From Chryseobacterium sp. HSC-36S06 (GTDB taxonomy: Bacteria > Bacteroidota > Bacteroidia > Flavobacteriales > Weeksellaceae): a stretch of 64,000 nucleotides of DNA. The stretch covers positions 372,001 through 436,000 of the forward strand of contig NZ_JALJZX010000002.1 in NCBI RefSeq assembly GCF_024171485.1, in the 5' to 3' direction. Both the position numbers and the translations under genes were made by a program. Shown here piece by piece: positions 50,791 to 59,700 of this stretch. The notes below the pieces were generated by a model. That model made no database searches. It worked only from the letters and a program-made list of their open reading frames with translations, and was not told where the DNA came from. Each line of letters begins with the position of its first letter. Within the stretch, counting starts at the first letter, position 1.

Positions 50791-52563
50791 ATGATCACAA
50801 CTCCCTATCTCTTTTTTACCGGAAAAGGCGGAGTAGGCAAAACCACCATTGCCTGCGCCACCGCGATACAGCTTGCCGATGAAGGCAAACGTGTGCTGCT
50901 GGTCTGTACGGACCCCGCCTCTAACCTGGCTGAAGTCCTGGAAACCGAAGTAAGCGAACATATCAATCCCGTAAAGGGCATCAATAATCTTTTTGCGCTG
51001 AATATTGATCCGGAAGTGGCCGCAGAGGATTACCGTATGCGGGTAACCGGACCGCTGAAGGATTCGCTCAGTGAGGCTGAAATTGCTAAAATAAGGGAAC
51101 AGCTTTCGGGTGCCTGTACCACGGAAATTTCCGCTTTCGATGAATTTTCACGGTTTATTTCCGGTGAATACAGTGGGGAACCTTATGATGTGATTGTATT
51201 TGATACCGCGCCTACCGGGCACACGTTAAGACTTCTGGAACTTCCGGCCGCGTGGTCGTCCTTCACTGAAGAAAATCCGGAGGGCGCTTCGTGTCTGGGG
51301 CCGTCTTCGGCATTAAAGAGCAGCCGGCAGCGTTACCAAACTGTTGTCGAGCGGCTGAAGGATGCGTTTCAAACGACCTTTAATATCGTTGCGCGTCCCG
51401 AACAGTCGTCCCTAAAGGAAGCGTCGCGGACCTCCGATGAACTCCGGGAACTCGGTATGGAAAATCAGGAACTTTATCTCAACGGAGTCTTCACGGCGGT
51501 GGACAGGAATGATACTTTCGCCCTCAAAATGGAAGCTCTTGCCCACGAGCAGCTTAAAAATTTGCCTGCGAACCTGCAGGTTCTACCGAAGCACTCATAC
51601 CCATTGCTGCCTTACAATATCCTTGGTCCGGACAGACTGCGGTCCATGTTCCGCCCTGAACTGCAGTCCGGCTATGCAGTCAAAGACCTTCAGCCTTCGG
51701 GGGATGTAAATCTGAAGGACCTGAATGTGCTGGTGGAGGAACTTACCGCCAATCAGCAGGCCGGCCTTATTATGACCATGGGAAAGGGTGGGGTAGGAAA
51801 AACCCTTACCGCAACGGCCATTGCATTGCTCCTGGCCGAAAAGGGAATGCAGGTGCACCTTACCACCACCGACCCTGCAGCACATATCCGGGATTTCATC
51901 AGCCAGCTTCCTGAAATTCCCGCTAACCTTACTGTAGACCGCATCAATCCAAAGGAGGAAACCCAGCGGTATATTGATAAAATCGTGCAGCAGAAAGGAA
52001 AGAATCTGGATGAGGAAGGGATCAAACTCCTGCTTGAGGACCTGAAATCGCCGTGCACGGAGGAAGTTGCCGTGTTCCACGCCTTTTCAAAAGCAATAAG
52101 CGAAAGCCGCCGCAAGTTCGTCGTGATCGATACTGCGCCAACAGGGCATACGCTGTTGCTGCTTGATACTGCCGGAAGCTATCACCGCGATATTATGCGC
52201 AATATGAGCAACACCCACGGTAAGATTCGAACGCCGTATATGACCTTACAGGACAGCAGTAAAGCAAAGATCTTACTCGTCTCTCTTCCGGAAATCACGC
52301 CGATGCAGGAGGCCGCAGCACTTCAGGAAGACCTGAAAAGGGCGGGTATAAAGCCATATGCCTGGATTGTGAACCAAAGTCTCTCCATGGTAAACGGGCT
52401 CACCGATCCGTTACTCAAAAGCCGCGCAGATGCTGAAAAGGAAATCATTGAACAAATTAAAGAGCATCTTTCCGAAAAGACCTTCGGAATTCCTTATCTC
52501 CCAGTTAAAAATCTGCTTCCTGAATTACTGAACAGTTTGCAGCATACTGCGGCGTCAAAATAA
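50791..52563 (+). CDS. arsA: Arsenical pump-driving ATPase, two-domain
   Basis: The 590-aa protein has two ATPase halves, each with a deviant Walker A: GKGGVGKTT from Gly11 and GKGGVGKTL from Gly331. Each half has a DTAPTGHTL signature (DTAPTGHTLRLLELP and DTAPTGHTLLLLD). The metalloid-binding cysteines of E. coli ArsA (113, 172, 422) have counterparts here at Cys109, Cys168 and Cys422. It energises arsenite export, here beside an Acr3 rather than an ArsB carrier. ArsD is absent. Confidence 0.95.
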   Translation: MITTPYLFFTGKGGVGKTTIACATAIQLADEGKRVLLVCTDPASNLAEVLETEVSEHINPVKGINNLFALNIDPEVAAEDYRMRVTGPLKDSLSEAEIAKIREQLSGACTTEISAFDEFSRFISGEYSGEPYDVIVFDTAPTGHTLRLLELPAAWSSFTEENPEGASCLGPSSALKSSRQRYQTVVERLKDAFQTTFNIVARPEQSSLKEASRTSDELRELGMENQELYLNGVFTAVDRNDTFALKMEALAHEQLKNLPANLQVLPKHSYPLLPYNILGPDRLRSMFRPELQSGYAVKDLQPSGDVNLKDLNVLVEELTANQQAGLIMTMGKGGVGKTLTATAIALLLAEKGMQVHLTTTDPAAHIRDFISQLPEIPANLTVDRINPKEETQRYIDKIVQQKGKNLDEEGIKLLLEDLKSPCTEEVAVFHAFSKAISESRRKFVVIDTAPTGHTLLLLDTAGSYHRDIMRNMSNTHGKIRTPYMTLQDSSKAKILLVSLPEITPMQEAAALQEDLKRAGIKPYAWIVNQSLSMVNGLTDPLLKSRADAEKEIIEQIKEHLSEKTFGIPYLPVKNLLPELLNSLQHTAASK

Positions 52564-52602
52564 TCAGTTGATAACTCCTTTTGAATTGAAATAAAATTAA
52601 AT

Positions 52603-53667
52603 ATGTCAGCAAACAACTGTGCACCACACGAAAGGAAAAAACTCTCCTTCCTCGATAAAAACCTTACCCTCTGGATTTTCCTGGCCATGTTTTTGGGAGT
52701 GGCGATTGGTTATTTTTATCCCAATTCCTCTACAATCATCAATACCTTTTCCTACGGTACTACCAATATTCCGCTGGCCATTGGTCTGATTCTCATGATG
52801 TATCCACCTTTCACCAAAGTGCGGTACCGGGAATTGCCTAAAGTTTTTAAAAACACGAAGATCCTGGGGATTTCCCTGCTACTGAACTGGGTTATTGGCC
52901 CTATACTCATGTTTGCATTGGCCATTATTTTCCTGCACGATTACCCCGAATACATGATAGGGTTAATACTGATAGGCCTTGCCCGGTGCATCGCGATGGT
53001 CATGGTCTGGAACGAGCTTGCCGAAGGAAACCGCGAATATGCCGCTGGACTCGTGGCGATCAACAGTATCTTTCAGGTGATCTTTTACAGCATCTACGCA
53101 TTCCTTTTCATTACGGTCTTGCCGCCTTTATTCGGTATCACAGGCTCAGAAGTCGATATCACGATCGCACAGATTGCCGAAAGTGTGGCCATTTATCTGG
53201 GAATTCCTTTTGTCCTGGGATTTCTGACCCGATATTTCCTGTTGAAAGCAAACGGAGAAGAATGGTATAACAGGGTATTCATTCCGAAAGTTTCTCCAAT
53301 TACCTTAATTGCGCTGTTATTCACGATTGTGATCATGTTCAGCCTTAAAGGCGAAATGATTGTCCAGATTCCTTTTGATGTGCTGCGTATTGCGGTTCCT
53401 TTGGTCATTTACTTCGTGCTCATGTTCCTCGTAAGTTTCTTTGTGGGAAAAAAACTGGGCGCTGATTATTCTAAAAACGCAGCGATCTCCTTTACCGCGG
53501 CAGGCAATAATTTCGAACTGGCGATTGCTGTGGCGATTGGGGTTTACGGCATCAATTCCGGACAGGCATTTGCAGGAGTGATCGGGCCGCTCGTGGAAGT
53601 TCCTGCACTTATTGCCCTTGTAAATGTGGCTTTCTGGCTGAAAAGAAAATGGTATCCGAACAGCTAA
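52603..53667 (+). CDS. acr3: Acr3 family arsenite efflux permease
   Basis: The 354-aa permease has about ten transmembrane helices. The conserved Cys129 lies in the TM4 motif [18 protein letters not shown], and a second conserved segment is [17 protein letters not shown]. Acr3 exports arsenite using proton motive force, or ArsA when present. It closes the operon arsR-DUF6428-reductase-arsA-acr3. Downstream is the convergent Lrp gene (24 nt). Confidence 0.94.
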   Translation: MSANNCAPHERKKLSFLDKNLTLWIFLAMFLGVAIGYFYPNSSTIINTFSYGTTNIPLAIGLILMMYPPFTKVRYRELPKVFKNTKILGISLLLNWVIGPILMFALAIIFLHDYPEYMIGLILIGLARCIAMVMVWNELAEGNREYAAGLVAINSIFQVIFYSIYAFLFITVLPPLFGITGSEVDITIAQIAESVAIYLGIPFVLGFLTRYFLLKANGEEWYNRVFIPKVSPITLIALLFTIVIMFSLKGEMIVQIPFDVLRIAVPLVIYFVLMFLVSFFVGKKLGADYSKNAAISFTAAGNNFELAIAVAIGVYGINSGQAFAGVIGPLVEVPALIALVNVAFWLKRKWYPNS

Positions 53668-53690
53668 GCTGATCAATCTGATTTAAAGCA

Positions 53691-54152
53691 TCACTCCAGG
53701 TTCACCACCGTTGTACTCTTCACTTCCTTGATCATAAAGGAAGAATGGGTGCTGGCGATATGCTGCAGGTTGGTGAGTTTGGTAACCATGAATTCGCGAT
53801 ACTCCTGAATGTCCTTTAAGGCGATTTTCAGGATGTAATCGTAATCACCGCTTACATGAAAGCATTCCAGCACTTCATGAAACTGTGTGATTTCCCGTTC
53901 GAACTGCGTAATATACTCCTTGCGGTGCTGCTCGAGTTTAACGTGGCAGAGCACCATGAAATCTTTCCGGATGAGTTTCCTGTCGACCAGCGCTACATAT
54001 TTATTGATGACTTTCAGTTTTTCAAGTTTTTTGATGCGTTCAAAAACTGCGGTTACCGATAAATCAAGCTCCGCGGCCATGGATTTGGTGGTTCTTTTGG
54101 AATCTTCCTGAAGCAGGAGCAGCAGTTGTCGGTCTTTGGGATCAAGGTTCAT
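53691..54152 (-). CDS. Lrp/AsnC family transcriptional regulator
   Basis: Starting at ATG 54152 (MNLDPKDRQLLLLLQ) the protein has 153 aa, the usual Lrp length. An N-terminal HTH (TKSMAAELDLSVTAVFERIK) is joined to a ligand-binding RAM domain (CFHVSGDYDYILKIALKDIQ). An upstream ATG at 54248 would add 32 residues and is less likely. It diverges from a methionine gamma-lyase-type gene, so it probably regulates that gene in response to an amino acid. Confidence 0.85.
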   Translation of the reverse strand: MNLDPKDRQLLLLLQEDSKRTTKSMAAELDLSVTAVFERIKKLEKLKVINKYVALVDRKLIRKDFMVLCHVKLEQHRKEYITQFEREITQFHEVLECFHVSGDYDYILKIALKDIQEYREFMVTKLTNLQHIASTHSSFMIKEVKSTTVVNLE

Positions 54153-54301
54153 CTGAAAAAAAGTTGGTAACGGTTGTAATTCGTCCTCTAATTTAGAACT
54201 TAAATCTGTAAAAATCGATTTTTTACCTTTTATTTTCGGGTCATTCATTATCTGCTTGTTTTATAATTGGAATACTGCCAATTTTAAACAAGATAAAAAC
54301 A

Positions 54302-55513
54302 ATGATTACCATGAAAAAATTCGACGCGGCCAATAATATTCAGGACTTGCAGTATTTCGGTGAATTTGGTGGAGTAAATCCATCAATTTCCGACAGTTCA
54401 ACCTATACTTTCCTATCCGCAAAAACAATGTTCGATACCTTCGAAGGCAATACCGACGGTTGTTACGTGTATTCGCGTCACTCATCTCCCAGCAACCTCT
54501 ACCTTTCCGAAGCCCTCGCTCAGATGGAAGGAACAGAGAATGCAAACGTCACTGCTTCAGGAATGGGCGCAATAACTTCTGTCCTGCTGCAGCTCTGCAA
54601 ATCGGGCGACCATATTGTATCGAGCCGAACCATTTATGGCGGAACTTACGCTTTTATGAAGAATTTTCTGCCCGGTTTAAAGATTGAAACTTCCTTTATA
54701 GATATTACCGACCTCGCAAAAGTGGAGGCCGCCATTAATGAAAACACCAAAGTCCTTTACTGCGAAACGGTGAGCAACCCACTGCTTGAAATCGCTGATT
54801 TAAAAGGCCTTTCCGAACTTGCTGAAAAATACAGTCTTCAGCTGGTTGTAGACAACACCTTTTCTCCGCTGAGTATTTCGCCAAAACTTCTGGGCGCGGA
54901 TGTGACCATTCACAGTTTAACCAAGTTCATTAACGGCAGCAGTGACGCCGTGGGTGGAGTAGTGTGCGCTACCTCAGCTTTCATCAATGACCTGAAAAAC
55001 GTAAACAGTGGAGCCTGCATGCTTTTGGGGCCTACCATGGACAGTCTGCGGGCGGCAAGCATTCTGAAAAATCTCAGAACCCTGCACATCCGCATGAAAA
55101 AGCACAGTGAAAATGCCGGCTTTCTGGCAGAACGCTGGGAGAAAGACGGTCTGAATGTGAAATATCCGGGACTTAAAAGCCATCCTCAGCATAAACTCTT
55201 TACAGACATGATGCATGAAGAATACGGATATGGCGGCCTGATCGCACTGGATGTAAAAACCGTGGAAAAAGCCAATGAGCTGATGGAAATGATGCAGCAT
55301 GAAAACCTGGGTTACCTGGCAGTGAGTCTGGGATTCTATAAAACGCTGTTTTCGGCCTCCGGAAGCTCAACCTCCTCTGAAATTCCTGAGGATGAGCAGA
55401 AAGAAATGGGGCTTTCGCCCGGCCTCATCCGCTTCTCTATCGGTCTGGATCATGATATTGAAAGAACTTACGAAAAAATGCGGGAATGCATGGTGAAAAC
55501 CGGTGTTCTGTAA
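54302..55513 (+). CDS. Cys/Met metabolism PLP enzyme, probable methionine gamma-lyase
   Basis: A 403-aa PLP enzyme of the Cys/Met family. The cofactor lysine is Lys208 in SLTKFINGSSDAVGG; YSRHSSPSNLYLSEALAQME and ASGMGAITSVLL at the N-terminal region fit too. Related enzymes cleave methionine to methanethiol, or act in transsulfuration. The divergent Lrp regulator fits amino-acid-responsive catabolism. The start could also be the Met three codons later (54311). The family call is firm; the reaction is less sure. Confidence 0.85.
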   Translation: MITMKKFDAANNIQDLQYFGEFGGVNPSISDSSTYTFLSAKTMFDTFEGNTDGCYVYSRHSSPSNLYLSEALAQMEGTENANVTASGMGAITSVLLQLCKSGDHIVSSRTIYGGTYAFMKNFLPGLKIETSFIDITDLAKVEAAINENTKVLYCETVSNPLLEIADLKGLSELAEKYSLQLVVDNTFSPLSISPKLLGADVTIHSLTKFINGSSDAVGGVVCATSAFINDLKNVNSGACMLLGPTMDSLRAASILKNLRTLHIRMKKHSENAGFLAERWEKDGLNVKYPGLKSHPQHKLFTDMMHEEYGYGGLIALDVKTVEKANELMEMMQHENLGYLAVSLGFYKTLFSASGSSTSSEIPEDEQKEMGLSPGLIRFSIGLDHDIERTYEKMRECMVKTGVL

Positions 55514-55533
55514 TTTTATAAACCTATGTTGCA

Positions 55534-55559
55534 AAAGCTTCCGTAAGGGAGCTTTTTTT
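55534..55559 (+). terminator. Rho-independent terminator
   Basis: The stem AAAGCTTCC/GGGAGCTTT, with a GTAA loop, is followed by TTTTTT after the methionine gamma-lyase-type gene. Confidence 0.7.
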
Positions 55560-55783
55560 GTTAATCAGCGCAAAGGAATTTTGGGCTACAGATTAATTCT
55601 AACGCGCTGTCGCTGAGCAAAGAGGTAAAAAAGATTCAAAAGATAACTTTAATCATATTTCTGGGTAATTGGTTAATAATCAATATGTTACACTGTGGTT
55701 TATGCTTTTTATTCTACAAAATAGTGCGCGTTGATCAAAATTAAACCTCAGGATGAGTTTCCTCACTTGTCAGTTCATTTATA

Positions 55784-56407
55784 ATGAGTACTTTAGCTGC
55801 CCCTTTATCGGGAACTTATCTCTCACATAAAGGTAAAAGATTAATGGTTTTAAAAGGACAGCTTGTCGAAATCCCAGCCGATTCTCCGCTTTACACAGAA
55901 GCGAAGCCTGAGTTCACTTCCGCACTGGAAGCGCTTCGCTGGGAGTCCCGTACCCATCAGTATTCACTCTTCGACGGTTTTCTGGTTGGCGGTCATCCCG
56001 GCGTGGAGTACTTCCGGCCCGGACAGCGGAGAGGAATTGAGGTGGGTGGTAAAAAAGCCCCGCTCTATGTTATCGGCATTGACAATGCTGAAAACAGAAT
56101 CTTCGTGGGGGAAGGCAGAAACCACCCTGGTCTGTGGACGAAAGCAATCGCCTTTAACGAAGGAAGCATTCAGTGGATGGAAGATGTTACCGTGTCTGAA
56201 GAAGTGCTGCAGAAGGGTATTCCTGTTAGCGTACAGTCACCTTCACTTCCAACGGCGTTAAACGCAACTTTAGTGGCTTTCGGTGCTGAGTTTTTTCTGA
56301 CTGCAGACGAACGCTTTCCCATCACTGTAAAAGACGAAGACCTTACCCTTTATCACCGGAATCAACCCATCGCAACTATAAAAATTAACAATATCAATTT
56401 ATTATGA
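55784..56407 (+). CDS. Stand-alone MnmA C-terminal-like beta-barrel protein
   Basis: The 207-aa protein matches the C-terminal half of tRNA 2-thiouridylase MnmA: YFRPGQRRGIEVGGKKAPLY, VGEGRNHPGLW and a final barrel LTLYHRNQPIATIKI. The N-terminal PP-loop ATPase with its SGGxDSS motif and catalytic cysteines is missing and replaced by about 60 unrelated residues. It cannot thiolate tRNA by itself. It could bind RNA or be a decayed duplicate. Its stop overlaps the start of the secreted endonuclease gene (ATGA), which suggests co-translation. Confidence 0.75.
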   Translation: MSTLAAPLSGTYLSHKGKRLMVLKGQLVEIPADSPLYTEAKPEFTSALEALRWESRTHQYSLFDGFLVGGHPGVEYFRPGQRRGIEVGGKKAPLYVIGIDNAENRIFVGEGRNHPGLWTKAIAFNEGSIQWMEDVTVSEEVLQKGIPVSVQSPSLPTALNATLVAFGAEFFLTADERFPITVKDEDLTLYHRNQPIATIKINNINLL

Positions 56408-58149
56408 AACTAAAATTATCATTTTTAGTAAGTATTTTTTCGTTCTTACTTTATGCGCAGAGCGCTCCGTCCTATTATTCTGGAGTTAATTTCAACAAAA
56501 CCGGCAATGCCCTGAAAAGCGAACTGGCGTCTTTAATTACCACGACTCACACCAAAACAATTTCCTACAGCGAGCTGCAGACTCTGATGAAAACGAGTGA
56601 TGTAGATCCTGACAAACCGGGAAATCTTCTTCTGATTTACGGCTCCCAGGCATCAGGAACTCACCAGAGAAGCCGTCCTGTAGGAGGAACCTGGAACCGC
56701 GAACACGTGTATGCAAAATCTAAAGGAACCCCGAATCTTGGAACTTCAGGTCCCGGAGCTGACGGGCATCACCTGAGACCGGCAGACAATACCCTGAACA
56801 GTACCAGAGGCAGTCTTCTTTTTGATGACGGCGCAGGTGCAACTGCCTATAAAACCAGCCGTGGCGGATGGTATCCGGGTGATGAGTGGAAAGGTGATGT
56901 AGCCAGAATCCTGATGTATATGTATGTAAGATACAATACCAGATGTCTGCCGCTGAATATCACCATGAACCCGAATACCTATTCACAGGATTTCCCGGAT
57001 ATTTTGCTCAAATGGAATATTGAAGATCCTGTATCAGGTTTTGAAATCCAGAGAAACAATGTAGTAGCTCAAACCCAGAAAAACAGAAACCCGTTTATCG
57101 ACAATCCTTATCTGGCTACCGTAATCTGGGGAGGTCCTGCAGCACAGAACAACTGGCCTGATACCTTCAGTGGAGGAACTGCCGGAGATACAGAAGCCCC
57201 GAGTGTTCCGATGAATCTTGCGGTTACAGCAGCTACCTCATCAAGTATCTCTCTGAGCTGGAGTGCCTCAACTGATAATGTATATGTAAGCAGTTATGAC
57301 GTATATGTAAACGGGGTGTTCAAATCGAATGTATTTGGAACCACAGCAACGGTTTCAGGATTGAATCCTTCCACAACTTATACTTTCCATGTAGTAGCCA
57401 AAGATTCTTCAGGAAACGCTTCAGGAAACAGTACGGCGGTAGAGGGAACTACACAGGAAGGCAGCACCGGAGAGGGCACAACCTGCGGTACTGAAGATTT
57501 CGAGAATATGCCGGCGGTTTCTTCGTCGTATGCCGACAGAACCTGGTCGAACAAAGGAATTGTATGGACTGCTACTTATGCGAGAACTGATGCACAGGTT
57601 TATATTGACGGGGCAAGCAGAGCGATCTGTCTTAGAAAAGGGTCACTGAAATCTTCTGTAATTTCAGGCGGTATCGGCTCATTTACTGTAACAACCTATC
57701 TTCCGTTCAGTGATTCTAATGGCAACTATATCTTAAAGATCAATGGAGAAGTAAAAGGGCAGATTCCGTATTCAAAAACCAAAACTACCACTACCATCGA
57801 AGGTATCAATGTAGCAGGAAATGTAGTTATTGAACTTATCGATGAGATCACCAGCAACCGTGTTTCTTTTGATAACCTCAGCTGGACCTGCTATTCGGCG
57901 ATGGCAACTGATGATACTTCGGTTAGAAACCAGAAACTTACGGTGTATCCTAACCCAGTAAAAAATCAGGAATTCTTCGTTACCGGAATCACCAAAAAGG
58001 AAACGGTGAAAATTTACAGTGTGACAGGACAATTGCTTCAGACCCTTTCTAATGTAGGAAACAACGAAAGCCTGCAGCTGAAATCACTGCCAAAAGGACT
58101 TTATTTTATCACGACTTCAACCCAGTCTGCGAAGATGATCGTTGAATAG
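56404..58149 (+). CDS. Secreted endonuclease I with FN3 and T9SS sorting domain
   Basis: The 581-aa protein has a signal peptide (about residues 1-18) and an endonuclease I domain (about 20-250) with GTWNREHVYAKSKG and DGHHLRPADNTLNSTRGS, the His-Asn metal-site motifs of EndA/NucM. A fibronectin type III domain (about 262-350; APSVPMNLAVTAATSSSISL), a beta-sandwich (about 360-500) and a C-terminal T9SS sorting domain (VYPNPVKNQEFFVTG...) follow. It is exported by type IX secretion and degrades extracellular DNA. It overlaps the upstream gene by 4 nt and ends in a strong terminator. Confidence 0.93.
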   Translation: MKLKLSFLVSIFSFLLYAQSAPSYYSGVNFNKTGNALKSELASLITTTHTKTISYSELQTLMKTSDVDPDKPGNLLLIYGSQASGTHQRSRPVGGTWNREHVYAKSKGTPNLGTSGPGADGHHLRPADNTLNSTRGSLLFDDGAGATAYKTSRGGWYPGDEWKGDVARILMYMYVRYNTRCLPLNITMNPNTYSQDFPDILLKWNIEDPVSGFEIQRNNVVAQTQKNRNPFIDNPYLATVIWGGPAAQNNWPDTFSGGTAGDTEAPSVPMNLAVTAATSSSISLSWSASTDNVYVSSYDVYVNGVFKSNVFGTTATVSGLNPSTTYTFHVVAKDSSGNASGNSTAVEGTTQEGSTGEGTTCGTEDFENMPAVSSSYADRTWSNKGIVWTATYARTDAQVYIDGASRAICLRKGSLKSSVISGGIGSFTVTTYLPFSDSNGNYILKINGEVKGQIPYSKTKTTTTIEGINVAGNVVIELIDEITSNRVSFDNLSWTCYSAMATDDTSVRNQKLTVYPNPVKNQEFFVTGITKKETVKIYSVTGQLLQTLSNVGNNESLQLKSLPKGLYFITTSTQSAKMIVE

Positions 58150-58177
58150 GGTATATACCGTAATTCATTTAAACAGC

Positions 58178-58207
58178 AAAGCCGGAAGATATTCTTCCGG
58201 CTTTTTT
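58178..58207 (+). terminator. Rho-independent terminator
   Basis: A long stem AAAGCCGGAAGA/TCTTCCGGCTTT with a 3-nt loop is followed by TTTT. Confidence 0.8.
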
Positions 58208-58439
58208 ATACCCTCGCTCGTGATATTCAGTCCATTTAAAAGACCATATTTCTACATCCCGGGAAGCGTGTGTAAAACTGAAAAACATTTATATGAATAC
58301 TGTTATACTGGTTAATTAATCAAAATTTTATTAATAAGTTGTTAAATATATTCATTTTATTTCTGTTATTATTGAATAAAATCAAGTAGCTTTATATCGT
58401 GAAATTTCCGTGATTTATTATCCTTTAAAACTACAAGTC

Positions 58440-59096
58440 ATGAAAACGATAAAAGCTCTCCTTAGTCCCTGGCGTATGATCGTTCCTGCACTGCTTGTCT
58501 CTATCAGCAGTATCGCACAAAACCCAAAACCCAGCCTCGATAAAATTGTTGAAACCAGTTTTGAAGTCAAAGATTTTGAGGTTTGGAAGCCCGTGTTTAT
58601 GAAGGATTCATTAAGCCGCCGGAACAGTGGTGTTGAAATGATTGTAATCAGTTCTAAAATTGACCATCCGAAGCACATGATGTTTGTTGGAATGATTAAG
58701 GAAGTGCAGCAGGCCAAAAAGGCGTTGAAAAACACTGATTTTCTCGGTGGTTCCGCAGCCGGCAATATTTCGGATGTAAAGTCTCAGTATTATGAAGTGC
58801 TAAGGTTTAATCCCGATGCCAACGAACCCAGATGGCTCATCATGAACTTTAAAATCAAAGATTATATCAAATGGGTCAATGCTTTCGATGCCGGTCAGAA
58901 ACTCCGTGCTGATGCCGGACTCGTGGATGTGTTAATTGCAAAGGATGTAGAACAGCCGCTTAAAATACAGGTCGTTCTCGATATCACCGATCTTAATAAA
59001 GCCAAAGCATTTATGACCTCAGAAATTCTCAAACAGAAGATGAAAAGTGCCGGAGTAATCGGTAAACCCGATGTAGAATACTACGAAGGACGCTGA
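58440..59096 (+). CDS. Secreted hypothetical protein
   Basis: The 218-aa protein starts MKTIKALLSPWRMIVPALLV (ATG 58440, chosen over an upstream in-frame start at 58410), a signal peptide. The mature part has two similar halves, each with a V-K-D-(F/Y)-x-x-W pattern (FEVKDFEVWKPVF and FKIKDYIKWVNAF). This suggests a tandem dimeric alpha-beta-barrel fold like antibiotic-biosynthesis-monooxygenase or cyanase-like proteins. I do not recognise a named family. It is convergent to the CinA-like gene. Confidence 0.65.
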   Translation: MKTIKALLSPWRMIVPALLVSISSIAQNPKPSLDKIVETSFEVKDFEVWKPVFMKDSLSRRNSGVEMIVISSKIDHPKHMMFVGMIKEVQQAKKALKNTDFLGGSAAGNISDVKSQYYEVLRFNPDANEPRWLIMNFKIKDYIKWVNAFDAGQKLRADAGLVDVLIAKDVEQPLKIQVVLDITDLNKAKAFMTSEILKQKMKSAGVIGKPDVEYYEGR

Positions 59097-59110
59097 GAGT
59101 TCCTCAAAAA

Positions 59111-59596
59111 CTAGAAGGCTTTCAATACCTCAGCGAGAATTTTATGAGTATATAATTGCTGATTTTCAGACAGGGTTTTTTCCGCTTCGCCCTTTATTCT
59201 TTTTGAAACGATAATTTTACCTTTTTTGCTTACCGCAATATAGGCGTAACAGTTTGTTATCCCTTTTTCCGGCACAGGTTGTGCGTACCCTGTAATCGCA
59301 ATACCTGCCTCAGCATTAAACTTTCCTGCCGCCGACAACGACATTTGTTCCGCAATCTCCTTTGAAACTGAATCACATGCCTCTGCCATAATAGGGTTGA
59401 CGTCAAGATGCATGGCTTTCTGCCCTGCATTATACACCGTGATGCCGCCCTGAAAAAAAGACATTGCATCCGGAGCCTGAGATAAGGTAAGTTGAATCAT
59501 TCCGGAAGTGCAGCTTTCAGCAACAGCCACCGTTATGTGGTTTTTTATGAATAATTGGGAAACCAAGGCAAGGTTTTTGTTATCAATAGTTTGCAT
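59111..59596 (-). CDS. CinA C-terminal / nicotinamide-nucleotide amidohydrolase family protein
   Basis: The 161-aa single-domain protein belongs to the CinA C-terminal (PncC) family, which deamidates nicotinamide mononucleotide. VAVAESCTSGMIQLTLSQAP near the N-terminus is the family signature; QGGITVYNAGQKAMHL and EAGIAITGYAQPVPEKGI match the remaining core. The N-terminal CinA domain is absent, as in PncC. The last residues read KTLSENQQLYTHKILAEVL, typical. It is monocistronic and divergent from the oxidoreductase gene. Confidence 0.87.
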   Translation of the reverse strand: MQTIDNKNLALVSQLFIKNHITVAVAESCTSGMIQLTLSQAPDAMSFFQGGITVYNAGQKAMHLDVNPIMAEACDSVSKEIAEQMSLSAAGKFNAEAGIAITGYAQPVPEKGITNCYAYIAVSKKGKIIVSKRIKGEAEKTLSENQQLYTHKILAEVLKAF

Positions 59597-59700
59597 TTTT
59601 CTGTTTATTTTTAAAATATCCTTTTTATTTTACGGTTATTAATACATTATATATAATAAGTGAACATTTCATCTTATCCGGGAAACAAAAATAATTCCAA

